Both the position numbers and the translations under genes were made by a program. Source: Candidatus Pantoea persica (GTDB lineage: Bacteria; Pseudomonadota; Gammaproteobacteria; Enterobacterales; Enterobacteriaceae). Taken from it: DNA of 64,000 nt. Below, piece after piece: positions 39,582 through 51,604 of the stretch. The DNA lies in contig NZ_SMDS01000019.1 of the NCBI RefSeq assembly GCF_013753875.1, forward strand, positions 186,001 to 250,000, read 5' to 3'. Position 1 is the first letter of the stretch; the number at the start of each line of letters is the position of its first letter. The notes under the pieces are model-generated. The model had not been told where the DNA came from. It did no database searches and worked only from the letters and a program-made list of their open reading frames with translations.

Positions 39582-41111
39582 TTACAGCGGCGGCGCGATG
39601 AGCCAGCCCCACTGCTGCAGCATCTCGGTGGCCGGCATCAGCAGCCAGTGCAGCGCGGAATAGCCCACCAGCGACATCACCACCGTAAAGGGCAGCGCCA
39701 TCCACACCATGCGGCCATAGGAGAGCCGAATCAGCGGCGCCAGCGCCGAGGTAAGCAGAAACAGAAAAGCCGCCTGTCCATTCGGCGTAGCGACAGAGGG
39801 CAGGTTGGTGCCGGTATTGGTGGCGATGGCCAGCAGCTCATACTGCCGCAGATCGATCGCGCCGTAGGTAAAGGCGTGCCGCGCTTCGTTAATAAACACC
39901 GAGCCGACGAATACGTTGTCGGATATCGACGAGAGCAGCCCATTGAAAACGTAGTACCAACCGAGCTGCGCATCCGGCTCCGCCTGCAACACAAAGGCGA
40001 TCAGCGGGGCGAAGAGCTGCTGCTCGATAATCACCGCCACCACGGCGAAGAAAACCGTCAGCAGGGCGGTAAAGGGCAGCGCCTCCGTAAACGCCTGTCC
40101 CAACGTATGTTCATCCGTGATGCCGCACAGTGAGGTGGCGAGGATGATAACCGACAGACCGATCAGGCCCACTTCCGCCAGATGCAGCGCCAACGCGGCG
40201 ATCAGCCAGACGCCGATCAGGGCCTGGATAAACAGCTTAATGCGATCTTGGCGCGTGCGCTGCGCCGCCGACTCGCGCTCGCTCTGCAGCAGAATGGCGC
40301 GCACCTCTTCGGGCAGCGTGGCGCCGTAGCCGAAGAGGCGAAAACGCTCCACCAACATACTGGTCAGAATGCCGCACAGTAGCACCGGCATCGTCATCGG
40401 CGCCATGCGCAGAAAGAAGCCGGCAAAATCCCAGCCGGCCGCATGGGCGATAATCAGGTTTTGCGGTTCGCCCACCATCGTCATTACGCCGCCCAGCGCC
40501 GTGCCGACGCCTGCCTGCATCATCAGGCTGCGAAGAAAGGCGCGAAACTGCTCTAGGGTGTCGCGCTGGCGGTGATCCGCCGCCGCGTAGCCAGGATCGG
40601 AGGAGACGCGATGATAAATCTGGTAGAAGCCGGTGGCGACGCTGATCACCACCGCGACCACGGTCAGCGCGTCGAGAAAGGCGGAAAGAAAGGCGGCCGC
40701 TAGGCAGAAGGTCAGGCTGAGCAGCACCTTAGAGCGCACCGTCAGCAGCAGCCGGGTAAACATAAACAGCAGCAGCTGTTTCATAAAGTAGATGCCTGCC
40801 ACCATAAAGATCAGCAGCAGCAGCACCTCAAGGTTGTCTGCCAGCTCCTGTTTTACCTGTTCGGCACTGGCCATGCCGATGGCGATCGCCTCCAGCATCA
40901 GCTGGCCACCGGGCAGCAGAGGATGGCACTTGAGCGCCATGCCGAGCGTGAAAACAAACTCCGCCATCAGCAGCCATCCCGCGAGGAAAGGGCTGACAAA
41001 GAAAAAGATCAGCGGATTGATCAGCAGAAACGCCAGCAGCAGCGCTTTGTACCAGTCGGGCGACTGTCCGAGAAAATTGCGCTGTAGCGCCCGGCCCCAG
41101 GTCATCTCCAT
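39582..41111 (-). CDS. nhaB: Na+/H+ antiporter NhaB
   Basis: Intact 509-residue sodium/proton antiporter of the inner membrane with about 12 hydrophobic segments, for example [20 protein letters not shown] near the start and [20 protein letters not shown] near the end. Family blocks [20 protein letters not shown] and [20 protein letters not shown] are conserved. It is divergent from fadR across about 206 bases, the standard enterobacterial arrangement. Confidence 0.96.
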   Translation of the reverse strand: MEMTWGRALQRNFLGQSPDWYKALLLAFLLINPLIFFFVSPFLAGWLLMAEFVFTLGMALKCHPLLPGGQLMLEAIAIGMASAEQVKQELADNLEVLLLLIFMVAGIYFMKQLLLFMFTRLLLTVRSKVLLSLTFCLAAAFLSAFLDALTVVAVVISVATGFYQIYHRVSSDPGYAAADHRQRDTLEQFRAFLRSLMMQAGVGTALGGVMTMVGEPQNLIIAHAAGWDFAGFFLRMAPMTMPVLLCGILTSMLVERFRLFGYGATLPEEVRAILLQSERESAAQRTRQDRIKLFIQALIGVWLIAALALHLAEVGLIGLSVIILATSLCGITDEHTLGQAFTEALPFTALLTVFFAVVAVIIEQQLFAPLIAFVLQAEPDAQLGWYYVFNGLLSSISDNVFVGSVFINEARHAFTYGAIDLRQYELLAIATNTGTNLPSVATPNGQAAFLFLLTSALAPLIRLSYGRMVWMALPFTVVMSLVGYSALHWLLMPATEMLQQWGWLIAPPL

Positions 41112-41317
41112 GGCGAAAAATCCTTACAGAGGGAAAGAAAGTGCTTAAAGGGTAATGAGCGAATCGCTGGGGCGCAATATCGCCGTACAGGATTGCGTGC
41201 GGCTGCTGATTTTTGCGCCAGCGCGCGCTTTTAATCCCTGCGCAGTCTATAACACACCCAGGGCGTCTGGTATGATGAGTGCCATTTCGACAAAGAAAGC
41301 AACGAGAAAACATCGCT

Positions 41318-42037
41318 ATGGTCATTAAGGCGCAGAGCCCTGCGGGATTTGCTGAAGAGTATATTATTGAAAGCATCTGGAACAGCCGCTTTCCTCCCGG
41401 GTCAATCCTTCCTGCTGAGCGTGAGCTTTCTGAACTTATCGGCGTCACGCGCACTACGCTGCGTGAAGTGTTGCAGCGCCTGGCTCGCGACGGCTGGCTG
41501 ACGATTCAGCACGGCAAGCCAACCCGCGTTAATGATTTCTGGGAAACCTCCGGGCTCAATATTCTTGAGACGCTGGCGTGGCTGGATCACGACAGCATGC
41601 CGGTGTTGATCGATAACCTGCTGTCGGTGCGCACCAATATCGCCTCGATTTTCATCAGCCGCGCGCTGCGCCATTATCCAGACAAGGCGCGCGCCGTGCT
41701 GGAGAGCGCGACCCTCCTAGAAGATCAGGCTGAAGCCTGTGCTGAACTGGACTACCGCGTTTTCCGCGGCCTGGCGCTCGCCTCAGGCAACCCGATTTAC
41801 GGCCTGATCCTCAACGGCCTGAAGGGGCTCTATACCCGGGTCGGCCGCCACTACTTCTCCAGCCATGAGGCCCGCAAGCTGGCGCGCAATTTCTACGCGC
41901 AGCTGGAAACGTTGTGTGACAGCCAGCTGTCGCAGGAGCAGATTGTCGATGTGGTGCGCGACTACGGTCGACGCAGCGGCGAAATCTGGCACGGGATGCA
42001 GAAGAGCATGCCGGATGATTTAGGCAGCAAACGCTAA
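41318..42037 (+). CDS. fadR: Fatty-acid metabolism regulator FadR
   Basis: Intact 239-residue GntR-family regulator. It represses fad genes and activates fabA/fabB, and acyl-CoA releases it from DNA. The winged helix (about residues 10-72) keeps [20 protein letters not shown] and the wing [14 protein letters not shown]. The acyl-CoA-binding all-helical domain follows ([20 protein letters not shown]). I chose the ATG at 41318 ([16 protein letters not shown]), matching the family; the frame is open 39 bases further up. Its apparent operator survives upstream of the broken fadD, so its remaining value is probably activation of unsaturated fatty-acid synthesis (inference). Confidence 0.97.
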   Translation: MVIKAQSPAGFAEEYIIESIWNSRFPPGSILPAERELSELIGVTRTTLREVLQRLARDGWLTIQHGKPTRVNDFWETSGLNILETLAWLDHDSMPVLIDNLLSVRTNIASIFISRALRHYPDKARAVLESATLLEDQAEACAELDYRVFRGLALASGNPIYGLILNGLKGLYTRVGRHYFSSHEARKLARNFYAQLETLCDSQLSQEQIVDVVRDYGRRSGEIWHGMQKSMPDDLGSKR

Positions 42038-42042
42038 AAGCA

Positions 42043-42067
42043 GAAAACCGGACAGCGTTCGGTTTTT
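42043..42067 (+). terminator. Terminator after fadR
   Basis: Stem AAAACCG/CGGTTTT with a 9-base loop and T-tail, directly after the fadR stop and before convergent ycgB. Confidence 0.65.
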
Positions 42068-42084
42068 CCCGCACCGGTTATCCT

Positions 42085-43620
42085 TTACAGCCCATTGCCG
42101 CGTGTTTGACAGCGGTCCAGCAGCTCGACGCTGCTATCCTCGCTCTGCTGCTCCAGATTGACATCAAAACCCCATAGCCGATGCACGTGCTTCAGCACTT
42201 CGCGGCGGCTCTTGTCGAGCGGCGTGCGCGTCTGCGGCACATAGCGCAGCGTTAGCGATCGATCGCCGCGTAAATCGACGTTGTACACTTGGATATTCGG
42301 CTCCAGATTGCTCAGATTGTACTGTGCGGAGAGCTGCTGACGTATCGCGCGGTAGCCCGCCTCGTCGTGAATGGCGGCGATCTCCAGATAGTTATTGCGA
42401 TCGTCGTCAAGCACGGTGAACAGGCGGAAATCGCGCATCACCTTGGGCGACAGGAACTGGCTGATAAAGCTCTCATCCTTGAATTCGCGCATCGCGAAAT
42501 GCATCGTCTCCAGCCAGTCGGAGCCGGCGATATCCGGGAACCAGTAGCGATCCTCTTCTGTAGGCGACTGACAGATGCGCTTGATATCCTGGAACATGGC
42601 AAAACCTAGCGCATAGGGGTTGATGCCGTTATACCACGGGCTGTTATAGGCCGGCTGAAACACCACATTGGTATGGCTGTGAAGGAACTCCATCATAAAG
42701 CGCTCCGACACCTTCCCCTCGTCGTAAAGATGATTGAGGATGGTGTAGTGCCAGAAGGTCGCCCAGCCTTCGTTCATCACCTGCGTCTGCTTCTGCGGAT
42801 AGAAATACTGGCTCACCTTTCGCACGATACGAAGGATCTCGCGCTGCCACGGCTCCAGCAGCGGCGCGTTCTTCTCCATAAAATAGAGCAAATTTTCCTG
42901 CGGCTCCGACGGATAGCGCGCCGCCTCGACGTGCACCGCCTCTTTTTCGCGGCGCGGCAGGGTACGCCACAGCGTGTTCACCTGGCTATGCAGATACTCT
43001 TCGCGGCTCTTTTGCCGCGCTTTCTCTTCCTGCAGCGAAATCTTTTGCGGCCGCTTGTAGCGATCGACGCCGTAGTTCATCAGCGCGTGACAGGAGTCCA
43101 GCAGTCGCTCGACCTCTTCCACGCCGTACCGCTCCTCGCAGTCGGAAATATACTTCTTCGCGAACAGCAGGTAGTCGACGATGGAGCTGGCGTCGGTCCA
43201 GCTGCGGAACAGACAGTTATTTTTAAAGAAAGAGTTGTGGCCGTAACCGGCGTGTGCCATCACCAGCGCCTGCATGGTCATGGTGTTCTCTTCCATCAGG
43301 TAGGCGATACAGGGGTTAGAGTTGATGACAATCTCATAGGCCAGCCCTTGCTGACCATGCTTATAGTGCTGCTCGGTTTCGATAAACTTCTTGCCGAACG
43401 ACCAGTGGGCGTAGTTGATGGGCATGCCGACGCTGGAGTAGGCGTCCATCATCTGCTCAGAGGTAATGACTTCAATCTGGTGGGGATAGGTATCGAGTCG
43501 GTAGAGTTTGGCTACGCGGTCAATTTCCGCAAGGTAGATATCCAGTAGTTCAAATGTCCAGTCCGGTCCATCGCTGAGTCGTTTGCTGTCCTTAATCGGA
43601 TCGTCAAAGATTGTCGTCAT
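42085..43620 (-). CDS. ycgB: SpoVR-family protein YcgB
   Basis: Intact 511-residue SpoVR family protein (E. coli 510). Conserved blocks include ITSEQMMDAYSSVGMPINYA, HWSFGKKFIETEQHYK, NEGWATFWHYTILNHLYDEG and PDIAGSDWLETMHFAM. I chose the ATG at 43620; a longer frame starts 69 bases upstream without a better signal. Biochemical role unknown. In other bacteria it is co-conserved with the PrkA kinase (YeaG) and YeaH, both intact here at 51.6-54.9 kb. It is sigma-S-controlled in E. coli. Confidence 0.94.
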   Translation of the reverse strand: MTTIFDDPIKDSKRLSDGPDWTFELLDIYLAEIDRVAKLYRLDTYPHQIEVITSEQMMDAYSSVGMPINYAHWSFGKKFIETEQHYKHGQQGLAYEIVINSNPCIAYLMEENTMTMQALVMAHAGYGHNSFFKNNCLFRSWTDASSIVDYLLFAKKYISDCEERYGVEEVERLLDSCHALMNYGVDRYKRPQKISLQEEKARQKSREEYLHSQVNTLWRTLPRREKEAVHVEAARYPSEPQENLLYFMEKNAPLLEPWQREILRIVRKVSQYFYPQKQTQVMNEGWATFWHYTILNHLYDEGKVSERFMMEFLHSHTNVVFQPAYNSPWYNGINPYALGFAMFQDIKRICQSPTEEDRYWFPDIAGSDWLETMHFAMREFKDESFISQFLSPKVMRDFRLFTVLDDDRNNYLEIAAIHDEAGYRAIRQQLSAQYNLSNLEPNIQVYNVDLRGDRSLTLRYVPQTRTPLDKSRREVLKHVHRLWGFDVNLEQQSEDSSVELLDRCQTRGNGL

Positions 43621-44131
43621 AGCGCACCTCTGTTTTGCAAACAGGCCAGCCCGAGCGGGGCCGCCGGTTCCGGTAATTTCAAGACTCATCCCTAAGAACC
43701 TAAGAAAGAGAACCCCAAAAACGGAGTGAACACTTCAATGATAGCCTACAGTCGCCCATCCGTTGACGGAACACAATGGAATTATTCCGCACAAAATCAT
43801 CCTGAAAGCGCCCTTTAACAGTCTGGCAGCGTGAAAACGGGCTGATAGGCAAAAAGGCAGTACAAAATAGCGTTTATAAGTAGGTTGCATGGCGTCGGCG
43901 TATTCTGCCGAAACAAATGAAAATTGGCGGTTGCGCTATGATTAACTGCTATAAACGGAAAAAAGCGATAAGTTACTGATTTTATTCTGGCAGAGGATTC
44001 TAGTGCCCGTAAATGAGGAAAACATGTGAAATATGTTAACTGTATAAGGGCGTTTGCTGGCAGGTGTTAATACGCTGGACTTACCCTTTAGTGTAGTGGT
44101 TTATGCTGATGATATGGTGAGTGAGGGCAAT
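43621..44131. promoter_or_regulatory. Divergent ycgB/dadA control region
   Basis: About 510 AT-rich bases between two divergent genes. In E. coli dadA is controlled by CRP and Lrp. ATGTGA...GTTAAC near 44025-44040 is a possible degenerate CRP half-site, and CAGAATAAAAT on the minus strand near 43985 a weak Lrp-like match. Neither is strong enough to name as a site. No gene is visible. Confidence 0.4.
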
Positions 44132-45433
44132 ATGCACATAGTGATTCTGGGAAGTGGAGTAGCAGGCGTGGCGAGCGCCTGGTATCTGGCGCGCGCCGGC
44201 CATCAGGTAACGGTGATCGATCGCCAGCCTGGCGCGGCGCTGGAAACCAGCGCCGGCAATGCCGGACAGATTTCACCCGGCTATGCGGCGCCCTGGGCGG
44301 CGCCGGGCGTGCCGCTCAAGGCGATCAAGTGGATGTTCCAGCGCCATGCGCCGCTGGCCATCCGGCTGGACGGCAGCCGCTTTCAGCTGGAATGGATGTG
44401 GAACATGCTGCGCAACTGCGACATGCAGCACTATCAGCAGAACAAAAGCCGCATGGTGCGCATTGCGGAATACAGCCGCGACTGCCTGAAGGCGCTGCGG
44501 GAAGAGACCGGCATCGCCTATGAAGGGCGACAGGGCGGCACGCTGCAGCTGTTTCGCACCCAGCAGCAGTTCGACAACTCCAGTAAAGATATCGAGGTGC
44601 TGCGCGAGGCGGGCGTGCCCTATGAGCTGCTGCAGGCGAATGAGCTGGCGCGCGTGGAGCCGGCGCTGGCGGCAACGCAGCACAAGCTGACCGGCGGCCT
44701 GCGTCTACCCAATGACGAAACCGGCGACTGCCAACTTTTTACCCAGAAGCTGGCGCAAATGGCGCAGGAGGTGGGGGGGGTGTTTCGCTTCAATACCCCG
44801 GTGGATCAGCTGCTGCGCGACGGCAACCGCATCTACGGCGTGCGCTGCGGCAAAGAGATCATCAAAGGCGACAGTTACGTGGTGGCCTTTGGCTCCTACT
44901 CTACCGCGCTGCTGAACCACGTCCTCGACATTCCGGTCTATCCGCTGAAAGGCTACTCGCTCACCATTCCGGTCAAGGATCCGGCCGCCGCGCCGCGCTC
45001 CACCATTCTGGATGAAACCTACAAAGTGGCGGTGACCCGCTTCGATAACCGCATCCGCGTCGGCGGCATGGCGGAGATTGTTGGTTTTAACAACAAACTC
45101 TTACCGGCACGGCGGGAAACGCTGGAGATGGTGGTGCGGAATCTCTATCCTGAAGGCGGTCATATTGAACAGGCCAGCTTCTGGAGCGGCCTGCGCCCTA
45201 TGACGCCAGACGGAACGCCGATTGTCGGCCAGACGCCGCTCAGCAATCTCTATCTCAACACCGGACACGGCACCCTCGGCTGGACCATGGCCTGCGGTTC
45301 CGGCCAGCTGTTGGCCGATGTGATGAGCGGCAAAACGCCGGCGATCGCCGCTGACGACCTGTCAGTGTTCCGCTATCTGCCCCGCTTTACGCCGTCTTCG
45401 TCACCATTAAACAACGCGAACGCCTCGCATTAA
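44132..45433 (+). CDS. dadA: D-amino acid dehydrogenase small subunit DadA
   Basis: Intact 433-residue FAD enzyme of the inner membrane that oxidises D-alanine to pyruvate and passes electrons to the respiratory chain. The dinucleotide fold opens at residue 4 ([20 protein letters not shown]). Family blocks [30 protein letters not shown] and [20 protein letters not shown] are conserved. I chose the ATG at 44132 (GAGGG upstream); the frame is open 78 bases earlier. It is followed by dadX after 16 bases, the classic alanine catabolic operon. Confidence 0.96.
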   Translation: MHIVILGSGVAGVASAWYLARAGHQVTVIDRQPGAALETSAGNAGQISPGYAAPWAAPGVPLKAIKWMFQRHAPLAIRLDGSRFQLEWMWNMLRNCDMQHYQQNKSRMVRIAEYSRDCLKALREETGIAYEGRQGGTLQLFRTQQQFDNSSKDIEVLREAGVPYELLQANELARVEPALAATQHKLTGGLRLPNDETGDCQLFTQKLAQMAQEVGGVFRFNTPVDQLLRDGNRIYGVRCGKEIIKGDSYVVAFGSYSTALLNHVLDIPVYPLKGYSLTIPVKDPAAAPRSTILDETYKVAVTRFDNRIRVGGMAEIVGFNNKLLPARRETLEMVVRNLYPEGGHIEQASFWSGLRPMTPDGTPIVGQTPLSNLYLNTGHGTLGWTMACGSGQLLADVMSGKTPAIAADDLSVFRYLPRFTPSSSPLNNANASH

Positions 45434-45449
45434 CCTTCAGGGAGAGAGA

Positions 45450-46520
45450 ATGTCACGTCCAGTTTGCGCTACCATAAACCGGCAGGCGCTGCGGCATAAT
45501 CTGGCGATTGCGCGCCGGGCGGCGCCTGATGCGCGCGTTTGGTCGGTGGTCAAAGCCAACGCCTACGGCCATGGTCTGGCCCGCGTCTGGGAAAGCCTGG
45601 CAGAGACCGACGGCTTCGCCCTGCTGAACATGGAAGAGGCGATGCTGCTGCGCGATGGCGGCTGGCGAAAACCCATTCTGCTGCTGGAGGGCTTTTTTCA
45701 GCCGGCGGATTTAGCGCTGATCGATCGCTATCGCCTGACCATCAGCGTGCACAGCAACTGGCAGATCAAGGCGCTGGCGGAGGCGCAGCTTGCTGCGCCG
45801 ATCTATATCTACCTGAAGATCAACAGCGGCATGAATCGCCTCGGTTTTCGACCTGAGCAGGTTCACTCCGCCTTTCAGAAGCTGCGCACCTTACCCGCCG
45901 TCGGCGATATCACCCTGATGGCGCACTTTGCCGACGCAGAAAATCCCGACGGGCTGACGGAACCGCTGCAGCGCATCGCGCGCGCGGCGGAGGGGCTGTC
46001 GCTGCCGCGCTCGCTCTCTAACTCCGCCTGTACGCTCTGGCATCCTGAAGCGCACCACGACTGGGTTCGTCCCGGCATTATTCTCTACGGCGCCTCGCCC
46101 AGCGGCGACTGGCAGGATATCGCCAGCACTGGTCTAAAGCCGGTAATGACGCTCGCCAGCGAAATCATCGGCATTCAGCAGCTCAGCCCCGGCGACGGCG
46201 TCGGCTACGGCTACCGCTATCGCGTCTCGCAGGCGCAGCGCATCGGGGTGGTGGCCTGCGGCTATGCCGACGGCTATCCGCGCCATGCGCCCAACGGCAC
46301 GCCGGTGTGCGTCGACGGGGTGATGACGCAGGTGGTCGGCGCCGTTTCGATGGACATGATCACCGTGGATTTGACGCCCTGTCCGCAGGCCGGCATCGGC
46401 TCGAAGGTCGAACTGTGGGGTAAGCAGGTGAAAATCGATCGGGTGGCGCAGGCGGCCGGCACGGTAGGCTATGAGCTGATGTGCGCGCTGGCGCCGCGCG
46501 TGCGGGTTGAGGTTATTTAA
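45450..46520 (+). CDS. dadX: Catabolic alanine racemase DadX
   Basis: Intact 356-residue PLP-dependent alanine racemase. The PLP lysine is K35 in WSVVKANAYGHGL; the second catalytic base is the Tyr in the GVGYGYRYRV block. It converts L-alanine to D-alanine for DadA and can also supply D-Ala for peptidoglycan. A strong AGGGAGAG site precedes the ATG. The stop overlaps by 8 bases the 3' end of the convergent MFS relic. Confidence 0.96.
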   Translation: MSRPVCATINRQALRHNLAIARRAAPDARVWSVVKANAYGHGLARVWESLAETDGFALLNMEEAMLLRDGGWRKPILLLEGFFQPADLALIDRYRLTISVHSNWQIKALAEAQLAAPIYIYLKINSGMNRLGFRPEQVHSAFQKLRTLPAVGDITLMAHFADAENPDGLTEPLQRIARAAEGLSLPRSLSNSACTLWHPEAHHDWVRPGIILYGASPSGDWQDIASTGLKPVMTLASEIIGIQQLSPGDGVGYGYRYRVSQAQRIGVVACGYADGYPRHAPNGTPVCVDGVMTQVVGAVSMDMITVDLTPCPQAGIGSKVELWGKQVKIDRVAQAAGTVGYELMCALAPRVRVEVI

Positions 46521-47449
46521 GCACGGTCAGCGAACCGTGCATCTTGCTGCTGCAGCGCCAGGCGAGTAGCGCCAGCGCGCTTTTCTCCGCCACGGGCAAC
46601 ATGACGATCAGCAGGCTACCCGCTGCGCCACCCTCCATCTGAATAAAGCCCTGCAGCGCCGCCGCGACGCCCGCCTGCTGCTGGTAAGGCTCCAGCGCAT
46701 AGCTGGTAGCGGGGCCGACGGTAAAGGCCAGAGCCGCCACGGAAACCGCGACCGGCAACATATAGAGCGCCCAGTGCGTTTGCAGGCCGAGAGGAAACAG
46801 CTGCATCCCGGCCAACAGCAGCAGGGCGCCGAGCAACATGGTCACTTCGGTCATCAGCACCTGCGGAGCGAGCGACACATAGGTCAGCACCATACCGAGC
46901 GCACCCGCATTGGCGGAGGCGAGAAAGCGCGGCTGGCGCAGAATGGCGACGTACTGCGCCAGCGGCAGACCCTTTACCCGCAGCGTATCGGCCGGGCGCG
47001 TCTCCGGCAGCCAGCGCGCGACGATCAGCGCGATAAGCGCGCCGTAGCCGCACAGAAACCAGAACGGCGCGCGCCGCCTCATCGCCGCTCAGGCGATCGC
47101 GCACGCTGCTAAAGGCGACCACGGCGCTGCAGCAGACCGCGCAGTCCTGGATCAGCCGCGCCGAGAAAAACATCGGCCAGCTACTGGCAGTGGCGGCCAC
47201 CGCGCTGCCGAGCACGTAGAGCGCTAGCCCCGCCAGCGCCACCAGTTTGCGGCCGTTGTTATCCACTAGCGGACCGGTAACCAGCTGTCCCAGCCCCATT
47301 ACCAGCAAAAAGAGCGGAATTGTGGTCTGAATCAAACTGACCGGGGTATGCAGACCCTGAGCGATGTCCGGCAGGGTAGGGAGATAGAGATCGATGCCCA
47401 GCGGCGCCAGCAGCACCAGGCTTAACAGCATCAGGGTAAATTTTTGCAT
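46513..47449 (-). pseudogene. Bcr/CflA-like MFS drug transporter, broken
   Basis: Relic of a 12-TM drug efflux MFS protein, most like the Bcr/CflA and MdtL group. The N-terminal third reads LLSLVLLAPLGIDLYLPTLP and GQLVTGPLVDNNGRKLVALA, typical of the family. A frameshift and a deletion of roughly 30 residues fall near 47060-47080. The C-terminal two thirds continues in another frame (FWFLCGYGALIALIVARWLP to LLAWRCSSKMHGSL). Exact orthologue uncertain. The 3' end overlaps dadX. Confidence 0.85.
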
Positions 47450-47529
47450 AAAGATCAGAGGGTAAACGTCCTGTTAAAAACAAGCGGGAAGGGTAATGAG
47501 TCAGGAACGAAAAGGAAAGGGGAAATTGT

Positions 47530-47554
47530 GATGCCCGCCGTCGCGGCGGGCATC
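47530..47554. repeat. Hairpin after the amsG-like relic
   Basis: A 10-base-pair stem GATGCCCGCC/GGCGGGCATC with a 5-base loop, just past the stop of the minus-strand priming transferase. Only a weak T-tract follows on that strand, so the terminator role is uncertain. Confidence 0.55.
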
Positions 47555-47564
47555 GGGGAGACTA

Positions 47565-48937
47565 TCAGTAAGCACCGTCGCGACGCAGCACCACGCCGGC
47601 AGTTTTGAACAGAATGGCGATATCGGTCCACAGCGCCCAGTTCTTCACATACCAGGAGTCGAAATAGACGCGGGTATCATAGTCGATATCGTTGCGACCG
47701 CTGACCTGCCACAGGCCCGTCATGCCCGGCTTCGCCATCAGGTAGTAGTCGACGTCGACGGCGTCGCGCTCCAGCTCTGCCTCGATCACCGGACGCGTTC
47801 CCACCAGGCTCATTTCGCCGCGGATAACGTTCAACAGCTGAGGCAGCTCGTCCAGGCTGGTTTTGCGCAGGAAACCGCCGATTTGGGTAATGCGCGGATC
47901 CTTTTTCGGCTTGAAATCTTTATCCCATTCGGTGCGCGCCTCAGCGCTGGTGTCCAGCAGCTGCTCCAGCACCTCTTTGGCGTTGGTCACCATCGAGCGG
48001 AACTTCAGGCATTTGAACTTCTTGCCGTTCTGGCCTACGCGCTCGTGGCCGTAGATGGCGTTGCCGCCGTCGCGCTTCACCATATAGCAGAGCTGGCCGA
48101 ACACCGGCGCGAGGAACAGCAGCAATAGCGAGACGACGATAATGTCAAAGCCGCAATTCAGCAGACGCGAGGAGCGTTTAGCCAAGCTGTTGCTGACGCA
48201 CAGGATCATCACCTCATGGCTGAAGATAAACGACATATCGGTGCCGTAGAGTGGCACGCTGCGCAGGGTAGGGATCAGCGAAATCGAGCGGCAGTTCAGC
48301 TTCGACAGGAACTTCAGCCAGCTATCGCGCACCGCCTGCTGTTCAAACTTAGTGGGCACAATGAACTGCACGTTTTCCCGGTCGATGGTCTGCCAGTTGA
48401 TATCCTGCTGAGCGATCACCGGCACGCCGTTGACAGAGGCGGGACGATCGCCCTCTCGTTGCTGATAAAGGCCTGCACGTTGTAGCCGAGGATCTCTTCG
48501 CTCTGCAGCACCGCATAGGCTTCCATGGCGTTTTTGCCTGAACCAATAATGATGGTCTCTTTTTGCCACTATCCGGCGCGCTTGACCACCGCGCGCATCA
48601 GCGGCAGCAGCGCATAGCTCCAGTTAAAGAACCAGACCATGCTCTTTCAGTTCGAACCAAAAGGGTTTGCGGTAGGTGTAGTGCCGCATGCGCATCCAGA
48701 AATAGGCGGTGCACAATACGGAAAGCGCAAACTGCGCAATAAAACGATATTCAATCTGGTGGGGCGGAATAAAGGCATCAAGATCGCCCCAAACTCCTTG
48801 GATGGTTGCCGCAGATAAAAACAGCGCCAGATTTAACGCAACTAGGTCGGAAAAGCTCAGTGCAAGCTTTGCGAGGATATTTTTTCGCGTACTGCTCTAG
48901 GAGAGGTTCGCATTATTCATCACTAACGTACTTGCCA
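47565..48937 (-). pseudogene. Undecaprenyl-phosphate galactose phosphotransferase (AmsG/WbaP type), broken
   Basis: Relic of a polyisoprenyl-phosphate hexose-1-phosphate transferase that primes exopolysaccharide repeats, closest to AmsG of Erwinia and WceG of Pantoea (about 477 residues). The start at 48937 reads MASTLVMNNANLS and meets an amber near 48896. The membrane helices are recognisable (LSFSDLVALNLALFLSA), then a deletion of about 45 residues, an amber near 48568 and frameshifts up to 48420. The C-terminal catalytic domain is wholly open (FKCLKFRSMVTNAKEV, RKTSLDELPQLLNVIRGEMS, KPGMTGLWQVSGRNDIDYDT). A truncated catalytic fragment might be expressed. Confidence 0.9.
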
Positions 48938-49316
48938 TAAAACCTGCTCTCTTTTTTCTCAAGTAAAAAATGGCCTGACCAGAATCAAGTTCGCGCTCAG
49001 GAGTGGACAACTGAAAACCAAAAGAATTTGTTTTCAGTACATAACAGTCGTTAGAGCCATATAGGCTGCAGTGCGGAGATAAAACATTTACGTAACAGTA
49101 ATCACGAAGATCTTCAGCAACGGTTATGCAGGAGATATTTGACAGAGTTAATACTGAACAACTCTGAAAATCTTTTCTTTTGCCTAAAAATTTTCTATTA
49201 TATATCCTTGAAACTAGATATAAAAAATAAGGAGGCCAGCTGAAAAGGGGGCGTTTTTTTCGGAGTGCTTTTCGGAATCATCGCCAGAAGTTGGCGCTGG
49301 CGGTGAAATAAGCGGA
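48938..49316. other. AT-rich leader region upstream of the priming transferase
   Basis: About 380 AT-rich bases. Exopolysaccharide priming genes of this group are normally driven from an RcsAB box with a long leader. CCTAAAAATTTTCTA near 49183-49197 is only a poor match to that box. No gene is visible. Confidence 0.4.
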
Positions 49317-49550
49317 TCAGGCAGGTTTTTTTAATACCCACTGGTCTTGCTGTTTATCGTAATGCGCTATTTGCAAATCTACCGGTTCGCCATCAATCCA
49401 GGCCGGTACGCGGGTATCATGATCCCAACCGTCAAGCTGATAGCTTAAAGTGGGACTTGTCTGGCAGGGAATGGTGGCAGTCTGCAGATTATCGCTGTCC
49501 AGCTCGGCATCGATAATCTCGTAGCGACCAATTTTTACAATGTGTGCCAT
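49317..49550 (-). CDS. yebV: YebV-like DUF1480 protein
   Basis: Intact 77-residue protein matching the DUF1480/YebV family (E. coli 78 residues). The shared pattern is KIGRYEIIDAEL, ATIPCQTSPTLSYQLDGWD and RVPAWIDGE. It is probably cytoplasmic, without signal or membrane segment; function unknown. A GGGAGAG site precedes the ATG. In E. coli yebV sits next to rsmF and yebST; here it lies about 41 kb from the letAB relics, beside cvrA. Confidence 0.8.
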   Translation of the reverse strand: MAHIVKIGRYEIIDAELDSDNLQTATIPCQTSPTLSYQLDGWDHDTRVPAWIDGEPVDLQIAHYDKQQDQWVLKKPA

Positions 49551-49625
49551 AATGCTCTCCCGTTTTCTAGGTCAAATACTCAGCATAGCTGTTTCCGCTG
49601 GAATATCGAGCCGCATCCGGTCAGA

Positions 49626-51368
<1,743 letters not shown>

Positions 51369-51572
51369 TTACGACGATAATGTGAAGGCTGGCGCGAGGA
51401 ATAGCCGGGCATCTGAAAAAGATAACGCTTAATCAGTGGGTTGTCAGTGCGCTACCCCCTATTATGCGAAATGAATTTGCGTTGCGGACGCAATAATAAT
51501 GTGCAAAAAAAACGCGTTGTTCGTCAAGAGGCTTTATGGCGGGTATTTTAGCAGGTATTCAGGCTATCAAAT

Positions 51573-51598
51573 AAAAAAAGCCGGTCGGCGACCGGCCT
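51573..51598 (-). terminator. Terminator of the yeaGH operon
   Basis: On the minus strand, stem GGCCGGTC/GACCGGCT around GCC is followed by seven T. It lies 7 bases beyond the yeaH stop. Confidence 0.9.
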
Positions 51599-51604
51599 GG
51601 TGCA

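Noticed and set aside
49183..49197. RcsAB box upstream of the exopolysaccharide priming gene
   Set aside because: The match to the RcsAB consensus is poor and falls in AT-rich sequence where such matches arise by chance.
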